Shown here: piece after piece, positions 34,475 to 46,900 of the stretch | Position numbering within the stretch: position 1 is the first letter of the stretch | Layout: every line of letters starts with the position of its first letter | Assembly (NCBI GenBank): GCA_035771175.1 | Contig: CM069595.1 | Span: 783,122 to 847,121 of the forward strand | Direction: 5' to 3' | DNA length: 64,000 nt | Source: Paratinospora sagittata | Lineage: Eukaryota; Streptophyta; Magnoliopsida; Ranunculales; Menispermaceae | Position numbers and translations under genes: made by a program | Notes under the pieces: model-generated | Told to the model about the DNA's origin: nothing | Database searches by the model: none | What the model saw: the letters and a program-made list of their open reading frames with translations, nothing else

Positions 34475-37400
34475 GATGAATTGAATCGATGTAAAGCGAA
34501 AACACTGTTTCTCAGTCAAGAGACGGAACTAAGCTAATTAGGTAGCTGCTATTATTTGTGCCTTTTGTACTTTAGGTCTAATTTGAACTCATTACCAAAA
34601 CCTACAGTCATCATCTTCAGTCTTCACACACAGCTTTGGAAATCTTAAACTAACATCTTTGCTCTGCAATCCCAAAAATCCAATCTTCTTGCACGGGCAT
34701 TCAGGGCTCGAAAGCCATAACTAACAGCACATAGAGAGATATAAATACTAAACCATTCTTCTGCAATTGGGATTTTTATATACCCAAATCCATCCAAAAG
34801 ATCCCTCCCCTTTATCTGGCGTTATAATCAGTAGATTATAATATAAAAAGAAAATATCCCAGTCAAATCAATTTTTAACGACTCTGTAGGAGGATCCCCC
34901 AAAACTGAGTTCCTTGAGATTAATAAAATCCCAATCTTTTTTGCACTTTAATCATTGAAAATGAAATCCAGTAAAACCCTCTATCTATTTCATTACACAA
35001 ATTCCTCTAGCTTCTTCCTTTTTATTAAATCTTCAATCAAAACATCAAATTCAACCAAACACACGTACGTCAAATAACCAATAACAACTTGATTGACTTC
35101 AGCTGAACTTAATTAAACTCTTCAAAATCCCACAGATTTGCCGAAAACTTCACAAAAACTGCACTTTTCACGAACGACCGAGCAAAATCCTCGAACCAAT
35201 TAATCTCTACTGAACAAAAAGAAAAAACGAAAAAAAAAATATAGATATAATTCTCACAAGGAGTAATTAACAGTAGTTAGATAAACAACGTATCTCTTTC
35301 AGGAGCGACTGAATTTCTGGGGAGTGAGTGCAAGTAACCGACTGGTAGCAAAGCTCGTAGAAGACGGTGAAAGGCTAGCAGTGAAGCCGGGAAAAGGCAG
35401 ATATAACTCAACCAACCCCCGAGTAACTTAACCATGGTCAATGGGGGTGAACCGCGTTGGTTTTATTTCACAATTTATTACATCACTTGAAATGATTGGG
35501 CAAGGGGTCTGGCCCTCCCCTCCATAGCTAATTCAATGGTTGGGATGCAATGTCTTCTAGAATAATGAGATAAGGTCGTCGTCTAAGTATCTCTCTCCAT
35601 TATGTATGTACATATTTAATCCTTTTGGTTTTGAAAATTTGAACTGTGCTTGTGGGGTTCACATATAATAACATTAATAAACAGTATCTATCCTCCTGTG
35701 TGTGTCTAATCCACTGATGATCACTTTTTTTTATTTATTTTATATCTCATGCTAAAGTATAATATATAAATATTATATTATTAATATTAAGTAGGAGGTT
35801 GGGAAAGCACGAGGACTTGGATGATTAAATAGGGTTTGAAAATTGGTTTTAAGGGATTAATAAATGATTGACTTAAATTGATGATGAGTTTTTAATGTCT
35901 TCATTGCCTTGATTGTTGGAGAGGAACTCAGAGTTGTGTGAGTGACAAAGTGGGGAAGGGGCAAATAATTTATTTAGGAGCAATAATCTTAATTTTTTAA
36001 GTTAAAAACTTTTGTTGGATTTCAGGTGGGCCCCGCACTTATGAAAGTAGCTTGTGAGGCATATTAGCCAAGTGATTAAGATAAGATTGAACAGGGCTGT
36101 ATTACCTCTATATATATATATATTTATATATGTATGTATGTAAATAATGGGGGATTAGATTTTGGTGAAGGGAGGTTTTCCTAGGTGAATTGAAATGTCT
36201 GTACGTACTGTGTGAAAAGGACAAATTGCTGTGTGGGGTTCACATAGATAGCAAAGTAAAGAAGATGACGAAGAAAAAGGAGTTAAATTTGGAGGTACAG
36301 CACAAGGGAAGAGAGAGTGGAATTAAATGGAGGTGTGTTTTTACAGGTGGCCCACAAGGAGCTAGTAGTTGGCACTTGGCAGTTTCCGAATTAGTGGACC
36401 ACCTGCCCAAAGGAACAACACAACTACATCTTTTCTTTTCTTAATATGTGCATGTACCAGTAGCTAGCTCTTATCATTATTCATTATGATGACAGGATGA
36501 GGGTTGATGTGATGTCTCTCAAAGGTGAAAGGCAGAGAGAGAGAGAGAGAGAAATCTTCGAGCACTTCCATCTTCAAAGAAAAATCTCTACAAGAGCGTG
36601 TGAGGTTCATGTGAATATGACCGGCAATTCACATATATGCTTTGGTGTTTGGTGTGTGTGTGTGTTTGTATGCGGGGCTTCGATTTCATTTCCTCAAAGA
36701 ATTAATTCTACGACGTGAAGTTGAGTTATTTTTAGGGTAGAATCAATCAAATAGAAGAGAAGTATTAATCCATTACATATGTATTTAAATGTGTGTGTGG
36801 GTGTCACATCGCTGTTGCTATATGTGTATATAAATAGAAGCAGTGAATCTAGCTAGCAATAAGGTTAATGGGCTCTACCAACCAAATCAATAATGTGGTC
36901 GATGGAACAGTCACTCACTTATAGCTAGCTTGTGTTCTCTACCAACGCAAATGGACCGTCATTATCTCGTTTTTTTTTTTTTTTTTTTCTACCCGCAACT
37001 TGGCCTTGCATGTGTACTTTGGAGAACAAAACTTGTAAGAGATAATTTTATTTAATAAATGAACCATACTTCCCAGATGAGGCTCCCCCACCCACCCACC
37101 TACTTGGATGCTATGTACTCTTTTATGACTCTTTATTTCGCTTTGAAGAACCGGCCGGCCTGTGATCACCAGCTTGTTATTTAATTATACTAATATCCAA
37201 CACCATCTCACATCCCATTGTTTTAATTTTCTTTTCAAGGCAATGACATTGCCATGGCCTTGGAAGGAAAATTAATTGATCATTTCAATTCTAATTAATC
37301 CCGTGCAACCTTTTCCTTCAATGTTATTCAGAAAAATCAGTAAATGCATGAATTGTTTCACTTTAATTAGGACGGTTGAGGTGATCTCACTATTTTGAGG

Positions 37401-38467
37401 AGTTTGGACGCTGCAGGTTAATGTACTAGTTAATATTATTAATCCTTTGTCATTCCTCTCCTAGCAAATTAATTAATTAATTAAGGTCGTTGATGTTTAT
37501 TGTGAATCCTAATATATATCCATCAGAAAATTGGTAATTTAAAATTAATTTGTAAGTTCTAATATTTATATTTTCATGAAGAATTAAAGCCTAAATAATT
37601 CAGCTAGCTTTAATTGTTATTATATTTGTGTATGTATACTATTATAAAACTGAAAAAATTGTGTTTGGTGAGCTGGGATTGGAGCAACGACCTTCCAATT
37701 GCGGCCACAACGCTATGCTTCCTTTCGTTATTATTACTATAATTTTGCTCAACTCAGCCACATGCCTGGTCCTAGCTATTGGAAGCATTTACGATATGCA
37801 AATCAATCCTTGAAGAATGCCCCCAAAACCCTACATCCGCATAATAATCGAGCAAAAATTCAAGGTTCAGTACCAGGCTGTCGACACTATCTCTTTCCCC
37901 ATATCTAGCCATGTACGTATGTATATTGTCGGATCTAATTCCTCTAGTCCTTGTCGCCACCTGATGCTACTACAACTGATCAAGAACACGATTATTGACA
38001 ACTCTTTTGTTTCTCTAGCTAATTTCTATGATATAAATGATCAGCTTGCATAGCCGCTAATTTATAATTAGCTTCAGCATTCATTAAAACATACCAATGG
38101 ACGTACTTCATTAACTGTCCTGTGATGTCAAAAATAATAAATGTTTCTAATACATATTTTAACAATCATGTGCAACAAAGATGAAACTAAATCTAAATTA
38201 AAAAGCGTGACAACTAACAATTATCTGACATGTAAGGGATTAATTCGCAGACATTGTAGTCTTATATACGTATATTGGAGTATATATATAACTCTCCATG
38301 AATTTTTTTTCCCTCATTAAGTCTTTCATTTTACATGAACCGTTGATCATTTGGACGTGTCTCTGTTGGTTGCCACCGAGAAAATGTGTACGTAGTAAGA
38401 TATTATCAGTAGGGCCAACATACCCAATATATAATCACAGAAAGTTGGACCTCTGTATATATATATA
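34475..38467. other. PIF3 upstream region and gene-free DNA
   Basis: About 4 kb. The first 900 bases probably include the PIF3 leader, possibly with 5' UTR introns that I cannot place. The remainder is AT-rich with GA, GT and AAT simple repeats (for example 36535-36551). Open frames at 36190-36444, 36497-36718, 37628-38053 and others show no family resemblance. Confidence 0.5.
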
Positions 38468-38824
38468 TGTTGTAAATATTTTGAATATTTAAATAGTAAA
38501 TATATGTATTATACACATGTATTAAGAAGTATAATATTCAAGTAATATATGTATTCAAATAATATATATATTCAAGTTATACATGTATCTAGTGATATAC
38601 GTATTTATATGTATACTATTTGTATAAATACTCTCCCACATAAATCATGTGGGAAGCCAACCCACATGACTCGTGTGGGTTGGTGGTATTATTTAGGTAT
38701 TCTCTCCCTATAAATATGGGAGAGAATCATGAAGAAGTAAGAAAATGAAATGAATTTCATTTCCTTATCGAGTTTGTGATTTATTTAATTTGTATTTGCA
38801 ATTCTATTAGTTAGTTTTATAAGA
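38468..38824 (+). repeat. 5' LTR of copia element
   Basis: 357 bp, starting TGTTGTAAATATTTTG and ending TTTTATAAGA. It contains a TATAAATAT box inside an inverted repeat (38699-38727). By eye about 30 differences, mostly transitions, separate it from the 3' LTR in the first 290 aligned bases, so the insertion is old. Confidence 0.88.
38635..38727. repeat. Three consecutive palindromes in the copia LTR
   Basis: Palindrome one is 38635-38653 (CCCACAT arms), two is 38659-38681 (AACCCACA arms), and three is 38699-38727 with 10-bp arms ATTCTCTCCC/GGGAGAGAAT enclosing TATAAATAT. Counterparts are recognisable in the 3' LTR with substitutions. Confidence 0.8.
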
Positions 38825-40040
38825 CGTTATCAGCACGAAGATTATGCTCAATCAAGGAGTTCAATCATAAAAGGTATATTGAGGTAAAATTTCATGAATT
38901 TTTATCATGTTCAACTATTTAATGTATTTTCAGTTACATCGGATTTTTTATTTTGATTTTGATTTCATAGCCTGAAGTTATGTACAGAAGTTCATATAGC
39001 ATGAAACTATATTGATATTTTGTTTACATAACCTGAAGTTATGTAGAAGAATTTATAACTTGAAGCTTTATATTAAAAAATAATTTTCTAACAAAGAGCT
39101 ATATTTTTCATAACCAGAAGTTATGTGATAATTTTATTTACTTATTTATTTCTCTAACATATAACGTAACATATAATTTATATACTCTAACATCATTATA
39201 AATTTTCATGTGAAATCACATGAGTTTTGTCCACGAAACCCACATATTATGGGATTTGTAAATTAACCTGAAGCTAATAAATGCATTAACACCAACATTT
39301 TATTTTATTATGATATATTATTAACATTAACGTTGACACTAAAATTTTATTTTATTGTGATGCATTATTATACTAACATTGACACTAATAGTAACAGTGA
39401 CACTAACTTTTTCTTTTATTATGATGTATTATTATACTAACTTTTCTTTTACATTTCCTTTTATTGTTGAATAATTATTTATGATTAATTAGTTATTTCA
39501 ATTATTTGATTACTTTTGAAGATTTAAAATTTTGAACTATAGACAAGAAGACATAACCTGAAGTTTATGGACATCTCATGAGAAAAACTCATAACCTTTT
39601 ATTTAAAGGTTTATCACAATTAATTGCACCTAAAGTTGTAATATTACAATCATACGGACCCGAAGTTCATTATGACCAAATGACTAATTGCACCTGATAT
39701 TGCAATGTTAAAGTTTCACGAGATAAATTATATATTTGAAGAAAACCTATTTAAGAAGATAAATTATTTTGCATGTGCTCTTGAAGTAGCAATACAAAGA
39801 CTGTTAAAATATTCTCAAGAAAATTTGTGATGAAGGTTACTATACTCATCCACTTAAATTTTATATCATTTCTCGAAGTGAATGCTAGTTTAATTATCAT
39901 GAATATGACATGTAACAAAGATTATGATCATGGATGAGAAAATGAATATGAAAAAGGTCATAATTAAAATTATTATGAGAACCATGATGACTATAATTTG
40001 GAATATAGTTACAACCATATATTTGAAATAAATTTATTCC

Positions 40041-40200
40041 GTTGCATCAGAAGTGGAGTAATCTTATCGTAGCACAAGATAAATGTTTATCTATGTGTTT
40101 GCTTTAGGTGTGGAATGAAAAGAATTTGTGATATACCTGTTGTATATCAAACATATGATTAATCTATCATGCCTTAATAAAGAAAAAGATGTTAAATTAA
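40041..40200 (+). pseudogene. Copia gag remnant with broken zinc knuckle
   Basis: A frame reads VCFRCGMKRICD, which resembles the CX2C start of a gag CCHC zinc knuckle, but the bases that would encode the histidine spacing are missing. The upstream internal region (39700-40040) is probably the rest of gag but is too decayed to read. Confidence 0.5.
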
Positions 40201-41331
40201 AAAATATATTCATGGCTCCAGAAGATAGAATATTATGTTGTCAAATGAAACAAAATTTTCATGTTTGTAATGCCTTATAATATATCAGATCCAGAAAATC
40301 TTGGTTTATTTTAAAGATATCTAATATGATAAATGTCATATATTCAAATAATATGTTTATATTGCTTGGAAATATTTAGAAAAGCTTATTACTTGAATTT
40401 TTGGCTTATTATGAAATTATGAGGTCAATTGAAAGGATATTGTAATAAGAAACTAGAAGTTCTTTGACACAATATATTTATATTTTGGCTCAACTTGCCA
40501 AGTCTCTGAGACCTCAATGATACTTTAAATAATGACATTATTTGGCTAAGTTTCATTTATTTATATGCCTACTTTATGACTAGTTGAAATATCATATAAT
40601 TGCGCAAATTTTTGAGATAGTTTTAGAAAAGTATTAGTATAAACTTAGATGATTACAATATTAAATATATTTGTAACAGTTTTTGAAAATTCAATTATTA
40701 GAATGACTATCCAATGAAATTGAAAGTTGCCAACAATTAGGGAAACTCTAATCATTCAATTACAAATAGTGCATTAAGTTAATAACTTTATAAACAACTT
40801 TAGCCCTCATCATTTTGCATCTCAAAGCAAAAGAGGGAAGTTTGTGTAGGCAATGGTGCAAAATCGATCTAATACCCGAGGAATGAAAGGTGACCACTAA
40901 TCACATCCAAAAGATGTGCAAGATGTGTTCGCCAGAAGAGTAATGGATCCAATGGCGATGGATCCTTTAATAAATAGTTTAATAGATAATTTGTATAATC
41001 GTGGAGTGGAGCGACGAATCTTAGATGAATGAGGAAGACCATTTATGAAAAATTGTGAGATATATGCGTGGTGTCGGACACAACAACCAAAAAACACATT
41101 AATGGTGCTTTGGGTAATGATCGGTCGCCCGATTATTAAGGTCATAGTGTATTATGCATCCAGGCAATATTTTTCAGAGTCTGTATTCGACAATTTTTGG
41201 CATGGATTGTGGGAATCTGATTTACTCGTAACAGTTGTATATAGTCGTAACTAAGTGTGAATCACAACTATGTAAATCCATACCAACATAAATAAATATA
41301 TTATTGATAAATAAAAAGAATACATTGAGTT

Positions 41332-41480
41332 CTAGTGATCTGACTTGCCCCCAGAACTTGAAGCTAGTTGGATCAAAAGTTGATCTCGCTCCTCACGGAG
41401 CACTGTGTTCTCCTCTAACACACAGTCAAAGGAATCTCCTAGACTAATACCTTCTTGTTGTAGCGCAAAGTTCTCCTACC
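41332..41480 (-). pseudogene. C-terminal fragment of an unrecognised coiled-coil protein
   Basis: On the minus strand about 47 codons stay open to a TAG at 41334-41332, including VLEENTVLREERDQLLIQLA and ending SGGKSDH. The heptad-like L/E/R pattern suggests a coiled-coil tail as found at the end of some plant transposon proteins. It lies inside the copia element in opposite orientation, just before an LTR start, so it may mark yet another inserted element. Identity unknown. Confidence 0.35.
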
Positions 41481-41494
41481 GTAACTCCGCAGTT

Positions 41495-42219
41495 TGTAAC
41501 ACCCGTACCTTAAGATGACGTCATTTTGATTGTAGTGTACCCGTATATGTATTCGTATACGTATACATATTTTGATTGTAGTGTACCCGTATACATATTC
41601 GTATATGAGTATCTTTGCATGATTTTATGTTTTCGAGAGTGCGCGTCAAGTTTCGGAACCATCGAAGACCATTTCGGCATCGAAACATGGAAAATTGGAT
41701 TTTGGAACGCTCCTTGGGCATGGCCGAGAGAAATTTTTGGATCAGTCTTCGGTGGAGCGGGCTCCATGAATGGAGGAGCACGCTCCTCGATGAAAAACCA
41801 AAATTTCACATTTCTCCAGTTTGAAGGAGCGCGCTCCATTTTGGAGGAACGCACTCCTTGGACCCAGAAAATCGAAAATCTCATTTTTCAAGCTGGAGGA
41901 GCGCGCTCCATGCTAGGCAGGCCAATTTTTTCAATTTTTGTGTGTGGGCCCAAATACTTCTATATAAGCAAATACACCACTTTTTCGGCTCATTTGCATT
42001 TTTTCCACTTAGAAGAGGGGGAAAGGAGCTTGGAGAAGGGGAAAAGAAGAGGAGAAGAAAAATGAGAGAAATGATTGGGGTTTTGGTGCTTTCATGCTCA
42101 ACAATCCTCTAAGGTTTGCATTTTCTCTCATTTTCTTCCTTCAATTTCTTTGCCATGTGTTTGCAAACTGATTTTTGACCTAGGGTTTCCATGAATCCCG
42201 AAATTTTAGGGACTTTAAC
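41495..42219 (+). mobile_element. LTR-type fragment, left part (family 2), split by a solo LTR
   Basis: Starts TGTAACACCCGTACC, a typical Ty3/gypsy LTR opening, and carries a tandem TTGATTGTAGTGTACCCGTAT motif (two copies within 41525-41605) and a cluster of GGAGCGCGCTCC palindromes. It is interrupted at 42220 by a solo LTR and continues after 44719 with CTAGGGTTT-rich sequence to somewhere before about 45340. I could not find its right end or a matching TSD, so the extent is provisional. Confidence 0.5.
41754..41909. repeat. Five GGAGCGCGCTCC-type palindromes in 156 bp
   Basis: Perfect copies at 41826-41837 and 41898-41909; variants at 41754-41765 (GGAGCGGGCTCC), 41775-41786 (GGAGCACGCTCC) and 41846-41857 (GGAACGCACTCC). 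The variants at 41775 and 41846 differ from the core by G-to-A type changes, as expected from decay of methylated CpG. Confidence 0.9.
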
Positions 42220-44269
42220 TGTAACACCCCGTACTTTTAATTATACACCTACGTTAAGGAATACGTATACGTACGCATATACGAACGTAGGAGTTAAACA
42301 TATATGTGTATAAACATACCTAAATTAAGTAGATTTGCATTCTTAAATGCCATCTTATCGTTAGATTATAAGATGGTATATATTAGTATAAGATGATATA
42401 CATTAGTATAAGATGATAATATAATATCTCATTCTTTTATCTCATTCTCTCACCTTTCTCTCTCACACGTTAAAAAAAAAAAAGAAAGAGAAGAAGAACC
42501 AGAGAAGGCGAGAAGGAACAGAGGAAAAAGAGGGAGAAACGCGAGATTCGCGCGGAATCGGGACCCATGGTAACTATTTTTCACTCTATTTCTTCGTGAA
42601 ATTGATATCTAAGATAGATGTAACCTTCCTTTCGGAGTAATTTTTGCTGTGGGAGCCGTTTTACAACGTTTTCAAAAATTGGGATTTTGACCCAACGTGA
42701 ATGAAAATCCGCTAGGAAGGTTGAAAAACACTTCCTAGGCTGTAGGAACCTTAAATATATGGTTAGATTGAATTTATTTGTTCGTTTGTAGTTTTTATTG
42801 CTATTAGAAGTTAGATTTGATATTGGATTCCTTTGGAACCCTTAGCTTTGATCTTTGAAACCTTTCAAATCATATTAAAACCCGATGAAACTCCGATTCA
42901 AGGCTATAGAATGGTAGAATGCACTGTTGCGAGTCCATCGATGCTAATTTCATGATTTTTGGAGACCGTTTGACAATTTTAATAAAAATTCACATGTTTC
43001 TAATGAATAGTAAATAGTGACGTGAATAGTACTATAATCATATCCAGTGAATAAAATGGAATTAGAATCCAATGAAACTCCGGTTTGAGATCATAGAATG
43101 AATTCCGGACGTTTCGATGTTAAGAACATGATTTTTGAATATGCTTTGATATTTTTAGTAGCTAAAGATATGATTTTTGTGTGTAAAATTGACTGTGGAT
43201 ACCTCCGCGAACGTGTCAAACCTTAATAAAATACCTGTTGAAGGTAGTAGAATGATAGAATGACTGATTTGACACGTGTCAATGTGAACAAAATAATTTT
43301 AGGAATGCCCTAGATTTTTAATAAAATTGACATATGTTTTCATATGCTTATGTGAGTACATTGGTGTTGAAATCTAGTTTAAATGTGACATTTTCATGAT
43401 GAAATAACCCCATCTTAGCTGCTGAACTAGCTAGCAAATTTGAGTGTTAGTAATGGTGTTTTGGTGAGTTTAAATGGTAATTCTCATGATGATTTATGGT
43501 TTGAATTACCAAATTGCAGTGTTTGAATTGAGAGATTAAGTGCATGGATAAATGCTCTTGAGGGTATATTGGCTTAGAAACCTCGTGTAACCACTGTGAG
43601 TATATTTTCTTGATTTTGGTTCTTATATGACATTTTATATATATGAAATGTTTGAATGTAAATATGTTATGCATATATTGTTGCATTGTGTTTTAATTTG
43701 CATTCATAAATGATTTTTTTTAGCATTGGAGCAAGTGAGACTTGCAAAGGCAAGTTGGTGTCATTTCGTTAGGAATTAGACCCGGATGAGTGTTATGCGT
43801 AACCTCATTGTCAGTAGGCATGTCCTAACAATGATTGGAGATCCTTGAAATGACTGTGAATTGGGTAATGAGAGGTTGTGGCTACCTTGTAACGGCCATA
43901 CAAGGGTTAGACCCACTCTCTTGCCTTGAAGGAGGGAGATTGTGAATTTCGTGGAAAATGATGCATTGTTTTCTTGAAAACTCATGAAAATTATGTTGTT
44001 GACATGTATAATATTTTGATGAATGGTGCATATGTGCTTTTGAAATGTTTTAAATCGATTTGATATGTCATGTTTCCTAAAATGCATGCGATTGTCATGT
44101 CAAGAACCATATTCACTGAGCTGTTGTTTGCTCACCCCCTTTCCCTCACTATTTCAGGTACAAAAGAAAAAGGACAAGGAAAAATTTGAGAGTGATCAGG
44201 ACGTGATTAGGACTGACATTATTGATGTACGTATGCTTTAGAAGAACTAGTTACATGTTTTATATATTT

Positions 44270-44358
<89 letters not shown>

Positions 44359-44719
44359 TCACACATCCTATATATGTATTACTATCTAGAGGGGTTATTT
44401 TGGGAGAATAAGATAGCAATAGTTATTTTGGATTGTTAAGATATTTGGCGAATATATATATATATATATTTGGATGATGGAATGTTTGATTTATGAATGA
44501 CAATGATTGTCTTTTGGATTCTGGTATACATGAATGGAATGATTAGATATATTTATATTGGATTTGATTTGTGATATATCAGGAATTTCCAAAACTGTTG
44601 AGAATTATTGTGAATGTCTGTTGAGGCTAACAGTGTATTATATACTGTATATGGGTATGCACAGTGTATAGTATACTGTGCCAGTCATGACGTCAGCCTA
44701 CGTTAGGGGCGTCGTGACA
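42220..44719 (+). mobile_element. Solo LTR of a Ty3/gypsy-type element
   Basis: 2500 bp beginning TGTAACACCCCGTAC and ending GGGGCGTCGTGACA, flanked by the exact 5-bp duplication TTAAC (42215-42219 and 44720-44724). Both ends and several internal blocks match, in reverse complement, the LTR at 49348-54861, which is attached to a gypsy pol end. No internal coding region remains, so it is the product of LTR-LTR recombination. It contains an 83-nt AT microsatellite and a purine-rich leader-like stretch (42470-42560). Confidence 0.85.
44272..44354. repeat. (AT)n microsatellite
   Basis: An uninterrupted alternating AT run of 83 nt inside the solo LTR. Likely unstable in length and a common assembly break point. 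Confidence 0.95.
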
Positions 44720-45340
44720 TTAACCTAGGGTTTACATGTATGGACTATTTTATGCTTGTTTTTCATGCTAATGACCTTCCCTAACCTCAACCAACACCTA
44801 AGGGGTATTTTCCATCTCTAAATCTCGAAATTTAAGGGAGTGGTGGAAAACCAATATTGGACTTAGGCTTTGATTTTGTGATATGTGTATCTTGATGGTA
44901 TGGGGAGTCCATAAATGGTAAAACCACCAATTTATAACAAGAAATTAGAGGGGTTTCATGAATTTGGCCTAAATTAGGATTTTTGACCTAGGGTTTACTA
45001 TTCAAATTGCATGTGAATTATTATGTGTGCATCGATAATTTTGGATGTATGGCATCCCAAATTATTGATTTTGATTAGTAGAAATCCTAATGTAGTTCAA
45101 TTTTAGCCTAGGAATTGTAATTTGGGAAATTGCATGTAATTTGAGATTTTGCCCATATTTGGGGATTTTGACCTAATCGATTTCAATTAATGAAATTGAC
45201 TTGCAATTAGTCTAAAAGGCCTGAAGTACGTACTGCATTAATATTCATATTGATCAATGTGCATATATATATTTATAATAGCTATGAGTGAGCATTTTAA
45301 CAATTTGCATTTGCACTTTATTCACTTTATATATCTATTT
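44720..45340 (+). mobile_element. Right part of the split LTR-type fragment
   Basis: Resumes at the duplicated TTAAC with CTAGGGTTTACATG-type sequence, mirroring the CTAGGGTTTCCATG found just left of the solo LTR. GACCTAGGGTTT recurs near 44990. No coding frame seen. It merges into copia pol sequence near 45350; the boundary is approximate. Confidence 0.45.
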
Positions 45341-45349
45341 ATTGTCGCA

Positions 45350-46270
45350 TAGGTTAAGACTCCTAAAGAGTTTATCAGAATATATTTTAAAGGGGGAATT
45401 TGAGACAAAAGATCTTGGAAAATCAAATTTTTATCTCGGCTTGCAATTCGAGAATTTTTTCTAAGTGGATTCTCGTCTAATTATCAAATGTATTAAGAGA
45501 TGTTTAAAGAAAGTTCAAATGGACAAGATACATCCATCAGATTCCCTAATATTGTGAGATCACTAAAAAATGAATAAAAATGATATTCGTCTTCATTAAA
45601 ATAATGAAGAACTAGTTGGTCCTGAAGTACCATGCCGGATTCAATAGATGCTCTTATATACAAAATCAAAAATTATTTTCTCTGTTAACATTCTTGCAGG
45701 ATATAGCTCTACACTAGATTAAAATGGTGCTAAACATGTATTATGTTATCTCTAAGAAAGCAAGCAATACAAGTTTATCTTATTCAAGAAAGATAAAGAT
45801 AAAACTAGTTGAATATGTAAATGTTGAATATTTGTTAGACCCCTACCATGCTCGATCCCAAGCACAATCTCACTTATAGTGATATTGTCATATTATAAAA
45901 ATCTATGAAGCAGACAATAGTTGCTACATCTTCAAATCATCCAAAAAAGTATCCCGTCTCCTGAAGTAAGTCGAAAAATGTGTATGGATCACATGAATGA
46001 TCTTAAATCAGAGGTATCTTATAATGTTATAAGAAGAAAATGCAGCATGTATTGTACAGTAATGAAAAGCTTATATTGAAGCCAACATAGCCAGATATAT
46101 TTTACAAAAGGTCTTCTTCACACATGAGCTACAGAAAACTGACAAATAAGATCGAACAACTTATTTATCAAAGCTTTGCCAATTACAAAGAAGATTATAT
46201 ACAATATTGAGATGCATCAACTCAAAGATATTCCAGGCAGAGAAACATAACTAAATTTCCCCATGTCATC
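45350..46270 (+). pseudogene. Copia reverse transcriptase/RNase H remnant
   Basis: Translated with frame shifts and stops, the region contains GEFETKDLGKSNFYLGLQFE, the copia RT block following the active site, and later VATSSNH-like and LIYQSFANYKE-like pieces of RNase H and its tail. It is followed by the ILREGEN-type 3' end and the polypurine tract of the element. Not functional. Confidence 0.8.
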
Positions 46271-46507
46271 TTGAGGGAGAGAATTAAAAAAGAGTTATTG
46301 TTTAGTTCACTGTACTTTTTTTCCTTTCGCCATGGTTTTGTCCCATTGGGTTTTTCTGGCAAGGTTTTTAACGAGGCAGTCCTAACAATATAAGACTCCA
46401 ATAGAATATTGCACTATTTTTTCTTCACTAGACTTTTTTTTATTGGGTTTTCTCTAATAAGGTTATAACGAGACATATTCTACAATGATGGATATTCAAA
46501 GGGGGAG

Positions 46508-46900
46508 TGATGCAAATATGTTGAATATTCAAATAGTAAATACATATATTATACACATGTATCAAGAAGCATAATATCTAAGTGATGTATGTATCCAAAT
46601 AATATATGCATTCAAGTTGTACATGTATCCAGTGGTATACATATTTATACGTATACTGTTTGTATAAATACTCTCTAACGTGAATCATATGGGAGAGCAA
46701 CCCACATGACTCATGTGGGTTGGTGGTATTATTTAGGTATTCTCTCCTTATAAATATGAGAGAGAATTATGAAGAAGTTGGAAGAAAATGAAAATGAGAA
46801 ATGAGAGAAAATGATGAGAAATAAAATGAATTTCATTCCCTTATTAAATTTGTGATTTATTAAATTTATATTTGTAATTCTATTAGTTAGTTTTATAACA
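46508..46900 (+). repeat. 3' LTR of copia element
   Basis: 393 bp starting TGATGCAAATATGTTG and ending TTTTATAACA. It is about 36 bp longer than the 5' LTR because of extra GAAAATGAGAAATGAGAG-type sequence near 46785-46820, which accounts for the length difference. Confidence 0.88.

Larger units (their letters stand above)
38468..46900 (+). mobile_element. Decayed Ty1/copia LTR retrotransposon with nested insertions
   Basis: Two similar LTRs (38468-38824 and 46508-46900) begin with TG, end with A/CA and are flanked by the same 5-bp duplication ATATA (38463-38467 and 46901-46905). A polypurine tract (CAAAGGGGGAG) lies directly before the 3' LTR and a primer-site-like CGTTATCAGCACGAAG directly after the 5' LTR. 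Gag and pol remnants lie in plus orientation, and the RT/RNase H wording is copia-type. All frames are broken. The element holds a further LTR fragment and a solo LTR between about 41495 and 45340. The flanking ATATA lies in AT-rich DNA, so the TSD alone is weak, but the paired LTRs settle the boundaries. Confidence 0.9.

Noticed and set aside
41526..42065. 179-codon plus-strand frame
   Set aside because: Lies within LTR DNA and is kept open by the GGAGCGCGCTCC palindromes; no protein similarity recognised.
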